From Alphaproteobacteria bacterium (lineage in GTDB: Bacteria; Pseudomonadota; Alphaproteobacteria; Ferrovibrionales; Ferrovibrionaceae), in NCBI GenBank assembly GCA_017307375.1, contig JAFKFH010000009.1, forward strand, positions 124,001 to 188,000: a DNA stretch of 64,000 nucleotides, given 5' to 3'. The position numbers and the translations under genes were made by a program. The stretch's first letter is position 1. Each line of letters begins with the position of its first letter. This document shows positions 23,136 through 31,289 of this stretch, one piece after another. Below the pieces are notes generated by a model. That model had not been told where the DNA came from. It made no database searches and saw only the letters and a program-made list of their open reading frames with translations.

Positions 23136-25841
23136 ATGAGCACCATGGAAAAGGATGTCGCGGCGCGCGGGCGCCGCGACACGCGCAAGCTGTCGACGCG
23201 GGCCATCCGCGAGGCCGGCAACACGCTCGACCTCACCTTCCTCAATGTCGACGGCGATCCCGACGGGCTGACCGAGGCCGATGCCGGGCGGCGCCTCGCC
23301 AAGGACGGCCCGAACGATGTGGCACGCGAGCGCCGGCTGCCCGCGCTCGTCCAGCTGGCACTGGCCTTCCGGAATCCCTTCATCGCCGTGCTGGCCGCGC
23401 TGGCGGCGGTCAGCACCTTCACCGACATCTGGCTGCCGGTCGAGCGGGGGGAAGACGCCGATCCGACCAAGGTAGTGATCATCGCCGTCATGGTGCTGCT
23501 CAGCGGCCTAATGCGCTTCTTCCAGGAGTATCGCTCGGCCCGCGCGGCCGAGGCGCTGAAGGCCATGGTCGGCACGACGGCAACCGTTATCCGCCGGGGC
23601 TCGCCGCAGGAAGGCCCGGTCGCCCGCGAGATCCCGATGCGCGACCTGGTGGTCGGCGATATCGTGACGCTCGCGGCCGGCGACATGGTTCCCGCCGACC
23701 TCAGGCTCATCCGGTCCCGCGATCTCTTCGTCAGCCAGGCAGCGCTGACCGGCGAGGCCATTCCGGTCGAGAAATACGACACCCTCGGCGCCGTGGCAGC
23801 CAAGTCCGCGACCATGACCGGCGGCGGCGAAGCCGAGGCGCTGGACACGTCGAACATCTGTTTCATGGGCACCAGCGTCGTCAGCGGGACGGCGCAGGCC
23901 GTCGTCGTCGCGACGGGTGCGCGCACCTATTTCGGTTCGCTGGCCAAGGCGATCGTCGGATCACGCGCGCAGACCGCGTTCGACCGCGGCATCAACAGCG
24001 TCTCGTGGCTGCTGATCCGCTTCATGCTGGTGATGGTGCCGGTCGTTTTCGTGATCAACGGCGTGACCAAGGGCGACTGGCTCGAGGCGATGCTGTTCGG
24101 CCTTGCCGTGGCGGTCGGGCTGACCCCCGAAATGCTGCCGATGATCGTCTCCTCGAACCTCGCCAAGGGGGCGGTGGCGATGGCGCGCCAGAAGGTCGTC
24201 GTCAAGCGGCTGAACGCCATCCAAAACTTCGGTGCGATGGACGTGCTCTGCACCGACAAGACCGGTACCCTGACGATGGACAAGGTCCTGCTCGAACGTC
24301 ATCTCGACGCCGACGGCCGGGATGACGAGTCGGTGCTGGGATTGGCGTGGCTGAACAGCCATCACCAGACTGGTGGCCGCAACCTCATGGATCAGGCGGT
24401 CCTGCATTGCGCCGCCGGCCGGCCGGCCCTTGCCGGCGCGCCCGCCGTCAAGATCGACGAGCTGCCGTTCGATTTCGCCCGCCGCCGCCTGTCGGTCGTG
24501 GTGGAGGGGGCCGGGGGCGGTCACCGCCTGATCTGCAAGGGCGCCGTCGAGGAGATGCTGTCGATCGCGACCCGCGTTCGACGGGGGACAGAGGACGTGC
24601 CGCTCGATCGGGCCGAGCGCGAGCGGATCGCCGCGCTTACGCGATCCTGGAACGAGGATGGCTTCCGCGTCCTCGTGGTCGCCACGCGCGACATCCCGGC
24701 GGACCTGGCCCGGCCCCGCTACACGGTCGATGACGAGATTGCGCTGACCATCCGCGGCTTCCTGACCTTCCTCGATCCCCCGAAGGAGACCGCCGCGCCG
24801 GCACTGGCCGCACTGGCCGCCCATGGCGTCAAGGTCAAGGTCCTGACCGGCGACAATGCGATCGTCACCGCGCGGATCTGCCGCGAGGTCGGCATCGACC
24901 CGGGCAAGCCGGTCCTGGGGCGCGAGATCGAGGTGATGGACGAGGCCGTACTGCGCCGCACGGTCGAGGAATGCACCGTCTTCGCCAAGCTCGCCCCGCT
25001 TCAGAAATCACGCGTGCTGCGCGCGCTGCAGGCGAACGGACATACCGTCGGCTTCCTGGGCGACGGCATCAACGATGCGGCCGCGCTGCGCGATGCCGAT
25101 GTCGGCATTTCGGTCGACAGCGGCGCCGACATCGCCAAGGAGTCGGCCGACATCATCCTGCTGGAAAAGAGCCTGCTGGTCCTGGAACTGGGGGTCGTGA
25201 AGGGGCGGGAAACCTTCGGCAACATCCTCAAGTACCTGAACCTGACGGCTTCTTCCAACTTCGGCAACGTCTTCTCGGTACTGGTGGCCAGTGCTTTCCT
25301 GCCGTTCCTGCCGATGTTGTCGATCCATCTGCTGGTCCAGAACCTGATGTACGACATCTCGCAGCTTGCCTTGCCCTGGGACCGGATGGACGAGGAATTC
25401 CTGAGCCGCCCGCGCAAGTGGGACGCCGGAAACATCGGCCGGTTCATGCTGTGGATCGGGCCGACCTCGTCGATCTTCGACGTGACGACTTTTGCCCTGA
25501 TGTGGTTCGTCTTCGGCGCCAACGCGCCCGAGCATCAGGCCTTGTTCCAGTCCGGCTGGTTTGTCGAAGGATTGCTGTCCCAGACCCTGGTCGTCCACAT
25601 GCTGCGCACCCGGAAGATCCCGTTCGTGCAGAGCACGGCGGCCCTGCCGGTGCTGCTGATGTCGGTCCTGGTCAGCGTTCTCGGCATCTGGCTGCCGTTC
25701 TCCGGCATCGGGGCGGATATCGGCCTGCAGCCGTTGCCGTGGGCGTACTTTCCCTGGCTGGTCGCGACCCTGGTCGGCTACTGCCTGGTCGCGCAGACGA
25801 TGAAGCAGGTCTACATGCGCCGCTTCGGCAGGTGGTTCTGA
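23136..25841 (+). CDS. mgtA: Magnesium-translocating P-type ATPase MgtA
   Basis: Imports Mg2+ across the inner membrane using ATP; 901 aa, the usual MgtA/MgtB size. The phosphorylation motif DKTGT is at Asp374. The actuator motif ALTGEAIPVEK and hinge GDGINDAAALRDADVGISVDSG (short motif) are present, as are C-terminal TM segments with LPFLPMLSIHLLVQNL (short motif). The start at 23136 has a strong GGGGGAAAAA ribosome-binding site; an upstream in-frame ATG at 23094 would overlap the leader hairpin. It is co-transcribed with mgtC, whose ATG is 2 nt after its stop. Confidence 0.93.
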   Translation: MSTMEKDVAARGRRDTRKLSTRAIREAGNTLDLTFLNVDGDPDGLTEADAGRRLAKDGPNDVARERRLPALVQLALAFRNPFIAVLAALAAVSTFTDIWLPVERGEDADPTKVVIIAVMVLLSGLMRFFQEYRSARAAEALKAMVGTTATVIRRGSPQEGPVAREIPMRDLVVGDIVTLAAGDMVPADLRLIRSRDLFVSQAALTGEAIPVEKYDTLGAVAAKSATMTGGGEAEALDTSNICFMGTSVVSGTAQAVVVATGARTYFGSLAKAIVGSRAQTAFDRGINSVSWLLIRFMLVMVPVVFVINGVTKGDWLEAMLFGLAVAVGLTPEMLPMIVSSNLAKGAVAMARQKVVVKRLNAIQNFGAMDVLCTDKTGTLTMDKVLLERHLDADGRDDESVLGLAWLNSHHQTGGRNLMDQAVLHCAAGRPALAGAPAVKIDELPFDFARRRLSVVVEGAGGGHRLICKGAVEEMLSIATRVRRGTEDVPLDRAERERIAALTRSWNEDGFRVLVVATRDIPADLARPRYTVDDEIALTIRGFLTFLDPPKETAAPALAALAAHGVKVKVLTGDNAIVTARICREVGIDPGKPVLGREIEVMDEAVLRRTVEECTVFAKLAPLQKSRVLRALQANGHTVGFLGDGINDAAALRDADVGISVDSGADIAKESADIILLEKSLLVLELGVVKGRETFGNILKYLNLTASSNFGNVFSVLVASAFLPFLPMLSIHLLVQNLMYDISQLALPWDRMDEEFLSRPRKWDAGNIGRFMLWIGPTSSIFDVTTFALMWFVFGANAPEHQALFQSGWFVEGLLSQTLVVHMLRTRKIPFVQSTAALPVLLMSVLVSVLGIWLPFSGIGADIGLQPLPWAYFPWLVATLVGYCLVAQTMKQVYMRRFGRWF

Positions 25842-25843
25842 TC

Positions 25844-26542
25844 ATGGACTGGCAGGCACTTCTTCATACCGCGCTGGCGCTTGGCGGGGCTTTCCTGCTG
25901 GGCGGACTGATCGGCTTCGAGCGCCAGTGGCGCCAGCGCCTGGCCGGGCTGCGGACGAATACGCTGGTGGCGCTCGGGGCCGCCACCTTCGTCCTTTTTG
26001 CCGGGCTGTTCCCGGGCGAGCAGAGCCCGACCCGGATCGCCGCCCAGATCGTTTCCGGCATCGGCTTTCTCGGGGCGGGCATCATCTTCAAGGAGGGGCT
26101 GAACGTGCGCGGCCTGAACACGGCCGCAACCCTCTGGTGCTCGGCGGCGATCGGGGCGATGTGCGGGGCCGGCTTCTTCCTGCACGCGCTGGTGGCCACC
26201 CTGTTCGTCATCGTGGTCAATGCGCTGCTGCGTCCCCTGGTCCGGCTGATCGGCGATCGGCCGATGGCACAGTCCGAGCTCGACGGTGCCTATTCGATTA
26301 CCATCGTCTGCCTCGCCCAGGCCGAAGCGCATGTCCGCGCGCTGCTGCTGCGCGATCTCGGCACGGCGTTGCATATCCGCGAACTGGAAAGCGCCGATAT
26401 CGACGAGGGCACCCGCGTCACGGTCAGCGCGACCGTGCGGGCGGAGGAGCGGCAGGACCGGCTGCTCGAACAGATCATCGGCCGCCTCAGCCTCGAACCG
26501 ACGGTCTCGGCGGCGCGCTGGCGCTTCGAGGCCGGGGATTGA
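25844..26542 (+). CDS. mgtC: MgtC/SapB family protein
   Basis: An inner-membrane protein of 232 aa. The N-terminal MgtC domain has about four to five TM segments with LLGGLIGFERQWRQRLAGLRTN and IGFLGAGIIFKEGLNVRGLNTAATLW (short motifs), followed by a C-terminal ACT-like cytosolic domain (about residues 145-230). Known MgtC proteins lower F-ATPase activity and aid growth at low Mg2+. The start at 25844, 2 nt after the mgtA stop, shows tight coupling. Same leader control as mgtA is expected. Confidence 0.92.
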   Translation: MDWQALLHTALALGGAFLLGGLIGFERQWRQRLAGLRTNTLVALGAATFVLFAGLFPGEQSPTRIAAQIVSGIGFLGAGIIFKEGLNVRGLNTAATLWCSAAIGAMCGAGFFLHALVATLFVIVVNALLRPLVRLIGDRPMAQSELDGAYSITIVCLAQAEAHVRALLLRDLGTALHIRELESADIDEGTRVTVSATVRAEERQDRLLEQIIGRLSLEPTVSAARWRFEAGD

Positions 26543-26604
26543 ATTTCGGGCGCGCCGGGCCGCCGGCTGGCATAAGGTTAAGAACCCCTGTCCCGGGTTG
26601 CGAG

Positions 26605-27675
26605 ATGCTGTCGATGACCATTCTGCGAAGCCGCACCAGGCTGCGTTCACCGCTTCCGCCCGTGGCCTGTGCCGTGGCGATGGCCGCAATCTTCGCCGTC
26701 GATACCCTGACCGACTATGCGATCGCGGCGGCGGTGTTCTATACGGCCGTGATCCTCGCGGCGACCCCGCTGCTGTCGGGCCGGGCCGTCATCGTGCTGG
26801 CAGCCGGCTGCGTCGCGCTGACCCTGCTGAGCTTCTTCATGACGCGTGGCGGCAGCTACGAAGTCGGCGTGATCAATACCGGGATCAGCATCTTCGCCAT
26901 CGCCGTGACGGCCTATCTCGGTTCGCGGATGATGGCCGCGGAAGCCGCCGCCCGCGAAGCGCAGGACCGCCTGTCGCGCATCGCCAGGGTCACCAGCGTC
27001 GGGGCGCTGATGGCGGCGATCGCCCATGAAATCAACCAGCCGCTTGCCGCAATCGCGGCGAGCGGGGGGGCCGGCATCCGCTGGCTCGGCCAGTCCCCGC
27101 CGAACCTCGAACGCGCCCGCCGGACGCTCGAGCGCATTGTCGACGACGCCGAACGCGCCAGCGCCGTGGTCGGACGCCTGCGGTCGCTGGCACGGGGCGA
27201 AGCGCCGCGGCGCGAGCCGTTCGATCTGGGTGCCGCCGTCGGCGAAATCATCGCCCTCAGCCGGGACGAGATCGAGCGCGCGGGAATCCGGCTCGACCTG
27301 TCGATCGACGAAGCCCTGCCGCCGGTGCTGGCCGACCGCGTGCAGATCCAGCAAGTCGTGCGCAACCTGGTGCTCAACGCCGTCGAGGCGATGGCCGGAA
27401 CGGCGGCGGCGCGGACACTCGCCGTCGCCGTGGCCTGCCGGCCGCCGCAGGGGGTCACGTTATGCGTGGCCGATACCGGGCCAGGCCTGTCGGCCGTGGC
27501 GCCAGAGCATCTTTTCGCCGCCTTCTGGACCACCAAGGCCGAGGGGCTCGGCCTGGGCCTGGCAATCAGCCGGACCCTCGTCGAGGCCAATGGCGGCCAG
27601 ATCGCGGCAGAGGCGGGAAGCGGCGGCGGTGCCCTGTTCCGCGTCACCTTGCCAGTCGCCGGCGGAGCCTCGTGA
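26605..27675 (+). CDS. Membrane sensor histidine kinase
   Basis: A 356-aa kinase with three to four N-terminal TM segments and almost no periplasmic loop, so it probably senses within the membrane. The HisKA box is AHEINQPLAAIAASGGA with phospho-His (about residue 142). Then come N-box LVLNAVEAM, G1 ADTGPGLS and G2 GLGLGLAIS motifs of the HATPase_c domain. The type resembles FixL/TodS-family kinases (HEINQPL). The start is at 26605 or 26614. It overlaps its response regulator gene by one base. Confidence 0.9.
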   Translation: MLSMTILRSRTRLRSPLPPVACAVAMAAIFAVDTLTDYAIAAAVFYTAVILAATPLLSGRAVIVLAAGCVALTLLSFFMTRGGSYEVGVINTGISIFAIAVTAYLGSRMMAAEAAAREAQDRLSRIARVTSVGALMAAIAHEINQPLAAIAASGGAGIRWLGQSPPNLERARRTLERIVDDAERASAVVGRLRSLARGEAPRREPFDLGAAVGEIIALSRDEIERAGIRLDLSIDEALPPVLADRVQIQQVVRNLVLNAVEAMAGTAAARTLAVAVACRPPQGVTLCVADTGPGLSAVAPEHLFAAFWTTKAEGLGLGLAISRTLVEANGGQIAAEAGSGGGALFRVTLPVAGGAS

Positions 27676-28310
27676 TGCAGGCGGCAAAGCCGGTCGTCTA
27701 CGTCGTCGACGACGACCGGTCGGTCCGCGATGCCCTGGAGGACCTGCTCGCCTCGGTCGGAATCGAGGTGCGCACCTTCGCCTCGGTCCGCGATTTTCTC
27801 GATCAGGGAATGGCCGCCGCCCCGGGCTGCCTGGTGCTCGATGTCCGCATGCCCGGCCAGGGCGGCCTCGACTTCCATCGCCAGATGGCCGAGCTGGGCT
27901 TGCGCCTGCCGACGATCTTCATCACCGGCCATGGCGATATCGCGATGGGTGTGAACGCGGTCAAGGCCGGTGCCATCGACTTCCTGGCCAAGCCGTTCCG
28001 CGATCAGGAGCTGATCGATGCGATCCAGCGCGGTATCGCGCTGGACGAGACCCGAAGGCGCGAGGAAGCGGACGCCGAGGAACTGGCACGCCGGTGGGCA
28101 ACCCTCAACCCGGGCGAGCAGGATGTCCTCAGGCTGATTGCCAGGGGCCTGCTCAACAAGCAGGTCGCCGGCGAGCTCGGCGTCAGCGAGATCACGGTGA
28201 AGGTGCGCCGCGGCCGCGTGATGCGCAAGATGGGTGCCCGGACCCTCGTCGATCTGGTGCGCATGGCTGACCGGTTGCATCCACCCGACGGTCCGACGCG
28301 CGAACGCTGA
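27675..28310 (+). CDS. FixJ/TtrR-type response regulator
   Basis: A 211-aa regulator. The receiver has VVDDD, phospho-Asp56 (LVLDVRMPG), and Lys near residue 106 (FLAKPF). The C-terminal LuxR-type HTH is LNPGEQDVLRLIARGLLNKQVAGELGVSEITVKVRRGRVMRKM (short motif). The start at 27675 overlaps the kinase stop (TGATG). It most likely receives phosphate from the kinase just upstream. Confidence 0.93.
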   Translation: MQAAKPVVYVVDDDRSVRDALEDLLASVGIEVRTFASVRDFLDQGMAAAPGCLVLDVRMPGQGGLDFHRQMAELGLRLPTIFITGHGDIAMGVNAVKAGAIDFLAKPFRDQELIDAIQRGIALDETRRREEADAEELARRWATLNPGEQDVLRLIARGLLNKQVAGELGVSEITVKVRRGRVMRKMGARTLVDLVRMADRLHPPDGPTRER

Positions 28311-28337
28311 GCGTCGGGCAGATTCGGGGGCGCGCAG

Positions 28338-28660
28338 CTATCGCACGAGGGTCGCGCCGATCCGGGCCAGGACCCGATCGAGCAGGACGGTATTGATCGG
28401 CTTGCTGAGATGATCGTCCATCCCCGCCTCCCTGCACGCCCTGACCTGCTCGGCGAAGGCGTCGGCGGTGAGCGCGACGATCGGGATCGCCGCGGTCGAG
28501 GTGGGCAGCGCGCGGATCGCCCGGGTCGCCGAGATGCCGTCGAGGACGGGCATCTGCACATCCATCAGCACGAGGTCGTAGGGCGCGGCCTGCACCGCCT
28601 CGATCGCCGCCTGTCCGTTCTCGGCGACCTCGCAACGATGGCCCGCCCCCTTGAGCAGGG
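28338..28660 (-). pseudogene. 3' stump of a receiver-domain gene interrupted by the prophage
   Basis: The host part encodes the C-terminal portion of a receiver (LLKGAGHRCEVAENGQAAIE onward, then LVLMDVQMPVLDG with the phospho-Asp, and the late Lys segment HLSKPINT). The first strand and helix, with the acidic pair, are missing; upstream codons run into the prophage end at 28661. The style (AGHRCEVAENG, QMPVLDG) is that of a C-terminal receiver in a hybrid histidine kinase, whose 5' part should lie past the right end of the prophage. The fragment converges with the FixJ-like gene. Confidence 0.85.
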
Positions 28661-28738
28661 TGAAGCGCCGCGCGAAATTCGAGCGCGCAGAAGCGCGATA
28701 AATCACTTCGCTAAACGATTTCCAAGATCGAAAACGAA
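28661..28738. other. Right end of the Mu-like prophage with transposase-binding-like sites
   Basis: TGAAGCGCCGCGCGAAA (28661-28677) matches the start of the Mu right end, TGAAGCGGCGCACGAAA, at 15 of 17 positions. CGATAAAT (28696-28703) matches the second Mu site at similar spacing, and CGATTTCCAAGATCGAAAAC (28716-28735) is a third MuA-site-like element. The terminal TG fits Mu-type ends. The adjacent host pentamer CAGGG (28656-28660) should be the target duplication and recur at the other end. Confidence 0.8.
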
Positions 28739-28740
28739 TT

Positions 28741-29034
28741 TCAGTTTGTGCCTGCGGCCTGGTCGGCGAGTTGTCCGGCAGCCTCGACGCCGGGCGGGGC
28801 ATAGACCAAGACGCCAGCCGGCGAGTAGAACGCGCCGCGACATAGGATAAATCCGGGGCCGACCGGCAGGATTGTGCCGTCCGCCGCCTCGCCGTTCACG
28901 TAGTAGGAAGACATAGGGCCACCGGCCGGCGCCAGCGGCGACGGCGGCGCGTCGACCGGCCAGACTTCGACGTTTGCAACGGTCTCGACGGACGAGCCGA
29001 CGTTCAGAACTTTAATCCATCGGTGCGCGGTCAT
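28741..29034 (-). CDS. Small phage protein at the end of the fibre module
   Basis: A 97-aa protein of unknown role. It begins MTAHRWIKVLNVGSS, is rich in Gly, Pro and Ala, and has no recognised domain. It is the last phage gene before the prophage end. Similar positions in other phages hold fibre-assembly or host-range accessory proteins. Confidence 0.6.
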   Translation of the reverse strand: MTAHRWIKVLNVGSSVETVANVEVWPVDAPPSPLAPAGGPMSSYYVNGEAADGTILPVGPGFILCRGAFYSPAGVLVYAPPGVEAAGQLADQAAGTN

Positions 29035-29064
29035 CGCTCAATAGCTCCGGTTGTGTTGGTCAGA

Positions 29065-29880
29065 TCAGGTGAATTGCACATAGGCACAGCCGTAACCGGA
29101 TGACTGAGGAAGCCCGTTGGCGTAGGCGCCACCACCACCGCCCCCGCACGCACCGTCAGCCGAGGAGTTGATCCACGAGTTCTGGGCGTAGGAGACGCCT
29201 TGGTTTCCAGGCCCTCGCACGCCAGCATCAGGCGGGTTGCCAACTTGCACGGTCGGACTTAGCGACGCGTTGACCACAAAACCGCCGAACGCGCCGATAC
29301 CACCTCCGCCGGCCGGAAATGCGTTATGTGATGCAGTATTCCCGTTGGCGCCGTTGCCACCGGCACCGAATTCCAAACCGCCAGCGGCACCGCCCCCGCC
29401 ACCATCGTAACCGCTGCCCCCCGCCGACCCGGTCTTGCCCGTATTGTTGACCTGGCCCCCGGTCGCTGGCACGCCAACCGCGCCGGCGCTACTGGTCGGC
29501 GATGTCCCCCCCGGCCCGGTCAACGTCAAACCAGCGGCCGGCCAGGAAATCGTCGTTGTACCACCGGCCGCGCCAGGCGCCCCCGCGGCCCCGACCGTCC
29601 AACTGATCGTGGTCCCCCATAGGTCGGGCGTGACGTCATAAACGCCGGAGGCATTTGAACCACCAGACGCGCCGCCGCTGCTGAGGTTCACGCCGTTCCG
29701 AGGGCCGCCACCACCTCCGACGCTCATCAATCTGACCTTGCGAGCCCCAACGGGTACGGTCGTAGACCCGCTAAGCGTGGCGATTGTCGTTGTCGGAGCG
29801 ATAGCTGAAGAGGCGACGCGGACGCCGTTCACCGGCCCGGACCGCCGTCGCGTGGCGCGCAGACCTACATTGTTCGGCAT
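29065..29880 (-). CDS. Glycine-rich tail tip/receptor-binding-like protein
   Basis: A 271-aa protein. After an N-terminal attachment-like segment (to about residue 60) it is dominated by long glycine runs (SVGGGGGPR, GYDGGGGGAAGG, ACGGGGGGAYANG). Such Gly-rich segments occur in phage adhesins and in proteins that fold as polyglycine-helix tips. It is placed after the fibre genes, so receptor recognition is likely. A fold-only inference. Confidence 0.7.
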   Translation of the reverse strand: MPNNVGLRATRRRSGPVNGVRVASSAIAPTTTIATLSGSTTVPVGARKVRLMSVGGGGGPRNGVNLSSGGASGGSNASGVYDVTPDLWGTTISWTVGAAGAPGAAGGTTTISWPAAGLTLTGPGGTSPTSSAGAVGVPATGGQVNNTGKTGSAGGSGYDGGGGGAAGGLEFGAGGNGANGNTASHNAFPAGGGGIGAFGGFVVNASLSPTVQVGNPPDAGVRGPGNQGVSYAQNSWINSSADGACGGGGGGAYANGLPQSSGYGCAYVQFT

Positions 29881-29883
29881 CGC

Positions 29884-30201
29884 CTAGAACTCCGTCACCG
29901 AGACCCAGGCGTACAGCTTGTTGGCCGTCGGGCAGCTCCCCGAAATCGTCACGCCCGCCCCCAGGATGACGGGCGGCAGCACTTGGTACGGCCCCGCCAG
30001 CTTCTCGACCTTGATGACGCCGATCGTTACGCCGCCCTCGATCAGCGACAGGTTGTAGTCGTTCGCCGCGTCGCTGTTCATGACCACGATCGACAGCTCG
30101 GTTTTGACCGAGGCGCGGGCCGTATGCAGGGTGGTTGCCGCCGTCCCGATCGCGATCGGCGCACCACTAGCGGACACGGACGGAAATGCGAGGTTCGGCA
30201 T
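29884..30201 (-). CDS. Small beta-rich phage protein (fibre module)
   Basis: A 105-aa protein with alternating hydrophobic strands (LSIVVMNSDAANDYNLSLIEGG, short motif) and no TM helix. No domain recognised. It lies between the 303-aa fibre-like gene and the Gly-rich gene, separated by only a few bases from each, so it is probably a virion or fibre component. Confidence 0.6.
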   Translation of the reverse strand: MPNLAFPSVSASGAPIAIGTAATTLHTARASVKTELSIVVMNSDAANDYNLSLIEGGVTIGVIKVEKLAGPYQVLPPVILGAGVTISGSCPTANKLYAWVSVTEF

Positions 30202-30213
30202 TCAACGCTCCCC

Positions 30214-31125
30214 TTAGATGAACGCCCGCGACCACAGGACCTGGTCGGTCGATGGCGCGGCCGCCTGGTCGATGGACAGGCGTAGTTGTTCGTCACCGCC
30301 TGGGTTGATGGTCGTCTTCACCAGCGGCGAAAGAACCGTGAGTGCGCTGTTGAGGACCGAGGGCGTGGTATCGGCCGCAGTTACCTTCACGCCGCCGACC
30401 GCTGCGAGGGCAGCGGCAGCGCTGTTTGCCGCGTTGGTCGCGCTGACGCCCGCCGCGGTCTCCGAGGCGCCGGCCGCCAGGGCGCTGGCGGCTGCTTGCC
30501 CGGCCTTGGTGATCGCGGTCCCGGCCGAGGTCACCGCCGTGTCCCGCGCGGCCTCGGCGGCGGCTTTCGCGGCCTGGGCATCCGTCTTTGCGGTCACGGT
30601 TTGCGAGAGCATGTCGATCTGCGCGACGGTGCTGCCGGCGACGGCCGCGACGACGACGTCCGCATGCGGCCCGGCCGGGCCGTTGGCGCTGACGATGTCG
30701 TAGGCCAGAACGCCCGAGACGGGATCGTAGGACAGCCGGCGAGCGACCGCCCAGCCGACCGAGGTGGTCGAGCGGGTCAGGATGACGAAGGGCGAGGGAC
30801 TGAATAACTCGCGCTGGTCACCGGCGGCCACGACGAGCGCCCCGGCGCCGACAGTGAACGATACGCCCGGCGCCGCCTCGGCCGAGGCGATGAGGAAGCC
30901 GAGCGAAGCGAGTGCCTGGACACGCTCGTAGGCCGGCACCAGCACATCGTTGATTCTGCCGAGACCGACCGTGATGAGGTCACGGGTAGCGGCCAGCCAA
31001 TCACGCTCGATCGATTCCTGCCGGCGCAGGCGCTGATCAATGTCCCCGAAAATCCCGTTCAGAACCGTCGAGGAAAGATCCGTGACGCCGTCCTTGAAGC
31101 GGTATTTCTCGGGCAGGTCAGCCAT
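30214..31125 (-). CDS. Tail fibre-like protein with Ala-rich coiled-coil
   Basis: A 303-aa protein. Residues about 1-170 form an N-terminal attachment-like region (LPEKYRFKDGVTDLSSTVLN), followed by an Ala-rich helical repeat (AAKAAAEAARDTAVTSAGTA) and a short beta-rich C terminus (SIDQAAAPSTDQVLWSRAFI). The Ala-coil pattern is typical of phage fibre shafts. It overlaps the 54-aa gene upstream by 8 nt. Confidence 0.7.
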   Translation of the reverse strand: MADLPEKYRFKDGVTDLSSTVLNGIFGDIDQRLRRQESIERDWLAATRDLITVGLGRINDVLVPAYERVQALASLGFLIASAEAAPGVSFTVGAGALVVAAGDQRELFSPSPFVILTRSTTSVGWAVARRLSYDPVSGVLAYDIVSANGPAGPHADVVVAAVAGSTVAQIDMLSQTVTAKTDAQAAKAAAEAARDTAVTSAGTAITKAGQAAASALAAGASETAAGVSATNAANSAAAALAAVGGVKVTAADTTPSVLNSALTVLSPLVKTTINPGGDEQLRLSIDQAAAPSTDQVLWSRAFI

Positions 31126-31282
31126 GACGCTCGACCAGCTCGACGGCGTCCCGGTGTTCCTCGACCAGGTGGCCGCGCAACTCGATCTCCTGACCCGGCC
31201 AAAGCTTGGTGCCGATGATCTCCACAGGCTGGGTCACGAGGACGCGGTAAAGCGCATTGGGGTCGATGGCGGTACTGGTCAT
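31118..31282 (-). CDS. Small phage protein of 54 aa
   Basis: ATG at 31282, stop at 31118-31120; the protein starts MTSTAIDPNALYRVLVTQP and contains KLWPGQEIELRGHL. It fills the gap between the 718-aa gene and the fibre-like gene, overlapping the latter by 8 nt, which supports it as real. It looks like a small beta-barrel. Function unknown; perhaps a connector of the tail tip. Confidence 0.65.
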   Translation of the reverse strand: MTSTAIDPNALYRVLVTQPVEIIGTKLWPGQEIELRGHLVEEHRDAVELVERHG

Positions 31283-31289
31283 GGTGTCC

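Noticed and set aside
28311-28337. Terminator between the FixJ-like gene and the receiver stump
   Set aside because: The gap is only 27 bp and has no hairpin with a T-run.
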